Shown: in pieces, positions 63,821-64,000 of the stretch
How the letters are laid out: each line of letters starts with the position of its first letter
How positions within the stretch are numbered: the first letter of the stretch is position 1
Source: VXPQ01 sp965117025
GTDB lineage: Bacteria > Bacteroidota > Rhodothermia > Rhodothermales > VXPQ01
Reading direction: 5' to 3'
DNA length: 64,000 nucleotides
Assembly: GCA_965117025.1 (NCBI GenBank)
Contig: OZ220746.1
Span: 2,790,001-2,854,000 of the forward strand
The notes under the pieces: model-generated
The model's input: only the letters and a program-made list of their open reading frames with translations
Told to the model about the DNA's origin: nothing
The model's database searches: none
Program-made: the position numbers and the translations under genes

Positions 63821-64000
63821 TCACCAGGAATAGAGGAGGGACATGGAAGGCGTCCATCCCAGTATTTCGTGTCGCTGGGCTGCGAAATCCGCGCGAACCG
63901 ATGCGAGGCTCAGCCCGATTCCCCCGCTTGCCCGCCTTGGTCCCGAAGAAATACCACCCCGTAGCGCCAGTACTTCGGTCAGCCGGATTTCGATGCCGGC
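63821..64000 (-). CDS. Partial outer-membrane beta-barrel protein, C-terminus only
   Basis: The last 59 codons of a gene entering from the right edge, ending with TGA at 63821-63823. The sequence has alternating strands (GIEIRLTEVLALRGGI, GIGLSLASVRADF) and ends in WTPSMSLLYSW, an aromatic C-terminus typical of barrel proteins; the pattern is like PorV-type proteins. The next gene starts 3 bp later, so they form an operon. Confidence 0.6.
   Translation of the reverse strand, partial: AGIEIRLTEVLALRGGISSGPRRASGGIGLSLASVRADFAAQRHEILGWTPSMSLLYSW

Overview
The window reads as a chromosomal segment of a Gram-negative bacterium of the Rhodothermia/Bacteroidota type, most likely a marine or halophilic Rhodothermales relative; this is inferred from gene content, no identity search was possible. 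Pointers are a 58-residue HC1-type histone, a PorV-like protein, a CarboxypepD_reg/TonB receptor paired with a DUF4249 lipoprotein, a DUF4199-like protein, few Shine-Dalgarno sequences, and a Bacteroidota-type promoter (TTG-N20-TACTTTG) before groES. Most of the window is GC-rich; the first ~2 kb is clearly AT-richer.

Layout. 1-6.9 kb (minus strand): a giant secreted protein of 14 Ig/cadherin/PKD-like domains followed after 20 bp by a heparinase II/III-like protein that runs off the left edge. 7.3-14.6 kb (plus): dnaE, a class I amidotransferase, a lytic transglycosylase, an HC1 histone and an M14 peptidase. 14.6-19.0 kb (minus): spmB, spmA, uvrC and a methylmalonyl-CoA epimerase-like fusion. 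19.1-23.8 kb (plus): pstS-pstC-pstA-pstB-phoU behind a Pho-box-like promoter. 23.9-26.0 kb: a PorV-like protein and a GT2 glycosyltransferase. 26.0-33.2 kb (minus): an ebo cluster in the order eboA-eboB-[fic]-eboD-eboE-eboF, in which a divergent Fic AMP-transferase gene with its own operator array sits where the UbiA-like eboC normally lies. 33.5-41.9 kb (plus): TonB, TonB-dependent receptor, DUF4249 lipoprotein, a GH3/serine-hydrolase fusion and an FmdB-like protein. 42.0-45.8 kb (minus): ctaA, ctaB and a two-gene ABC exporter. 45.9-49.4 kb: a phosphohexomutase facing groES-groEL. 49.5-64 kb: small membrane proteins, mutY, an Omp85 protein, a Nudix hydrolase, secG, rnpB RNA, a CdsZ-like coiled coil with Nif3, a MITE-like element, rpiB, an MFS carrier, a class V aminotransferase, tRNA-Arg(CCT) and outer-membrane genes running off the right edge.

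Working together: the pst-phoU genes form a phosphate-starvation module; ctaA/ctaB make heme A for a terminal oxidase; the ebo genes are linked in cyanobacteria to moving a metabolite precursor to the periplasm. The most unusual points are the Fic gene inside the ebo cluster, a small family of intergenic hairpin/half-site repeats ending in ATCAGAGTATCC, a ~165-bp inverted-repeat element, and two zinc-ribbon families that have lost nearly all their cysteines.
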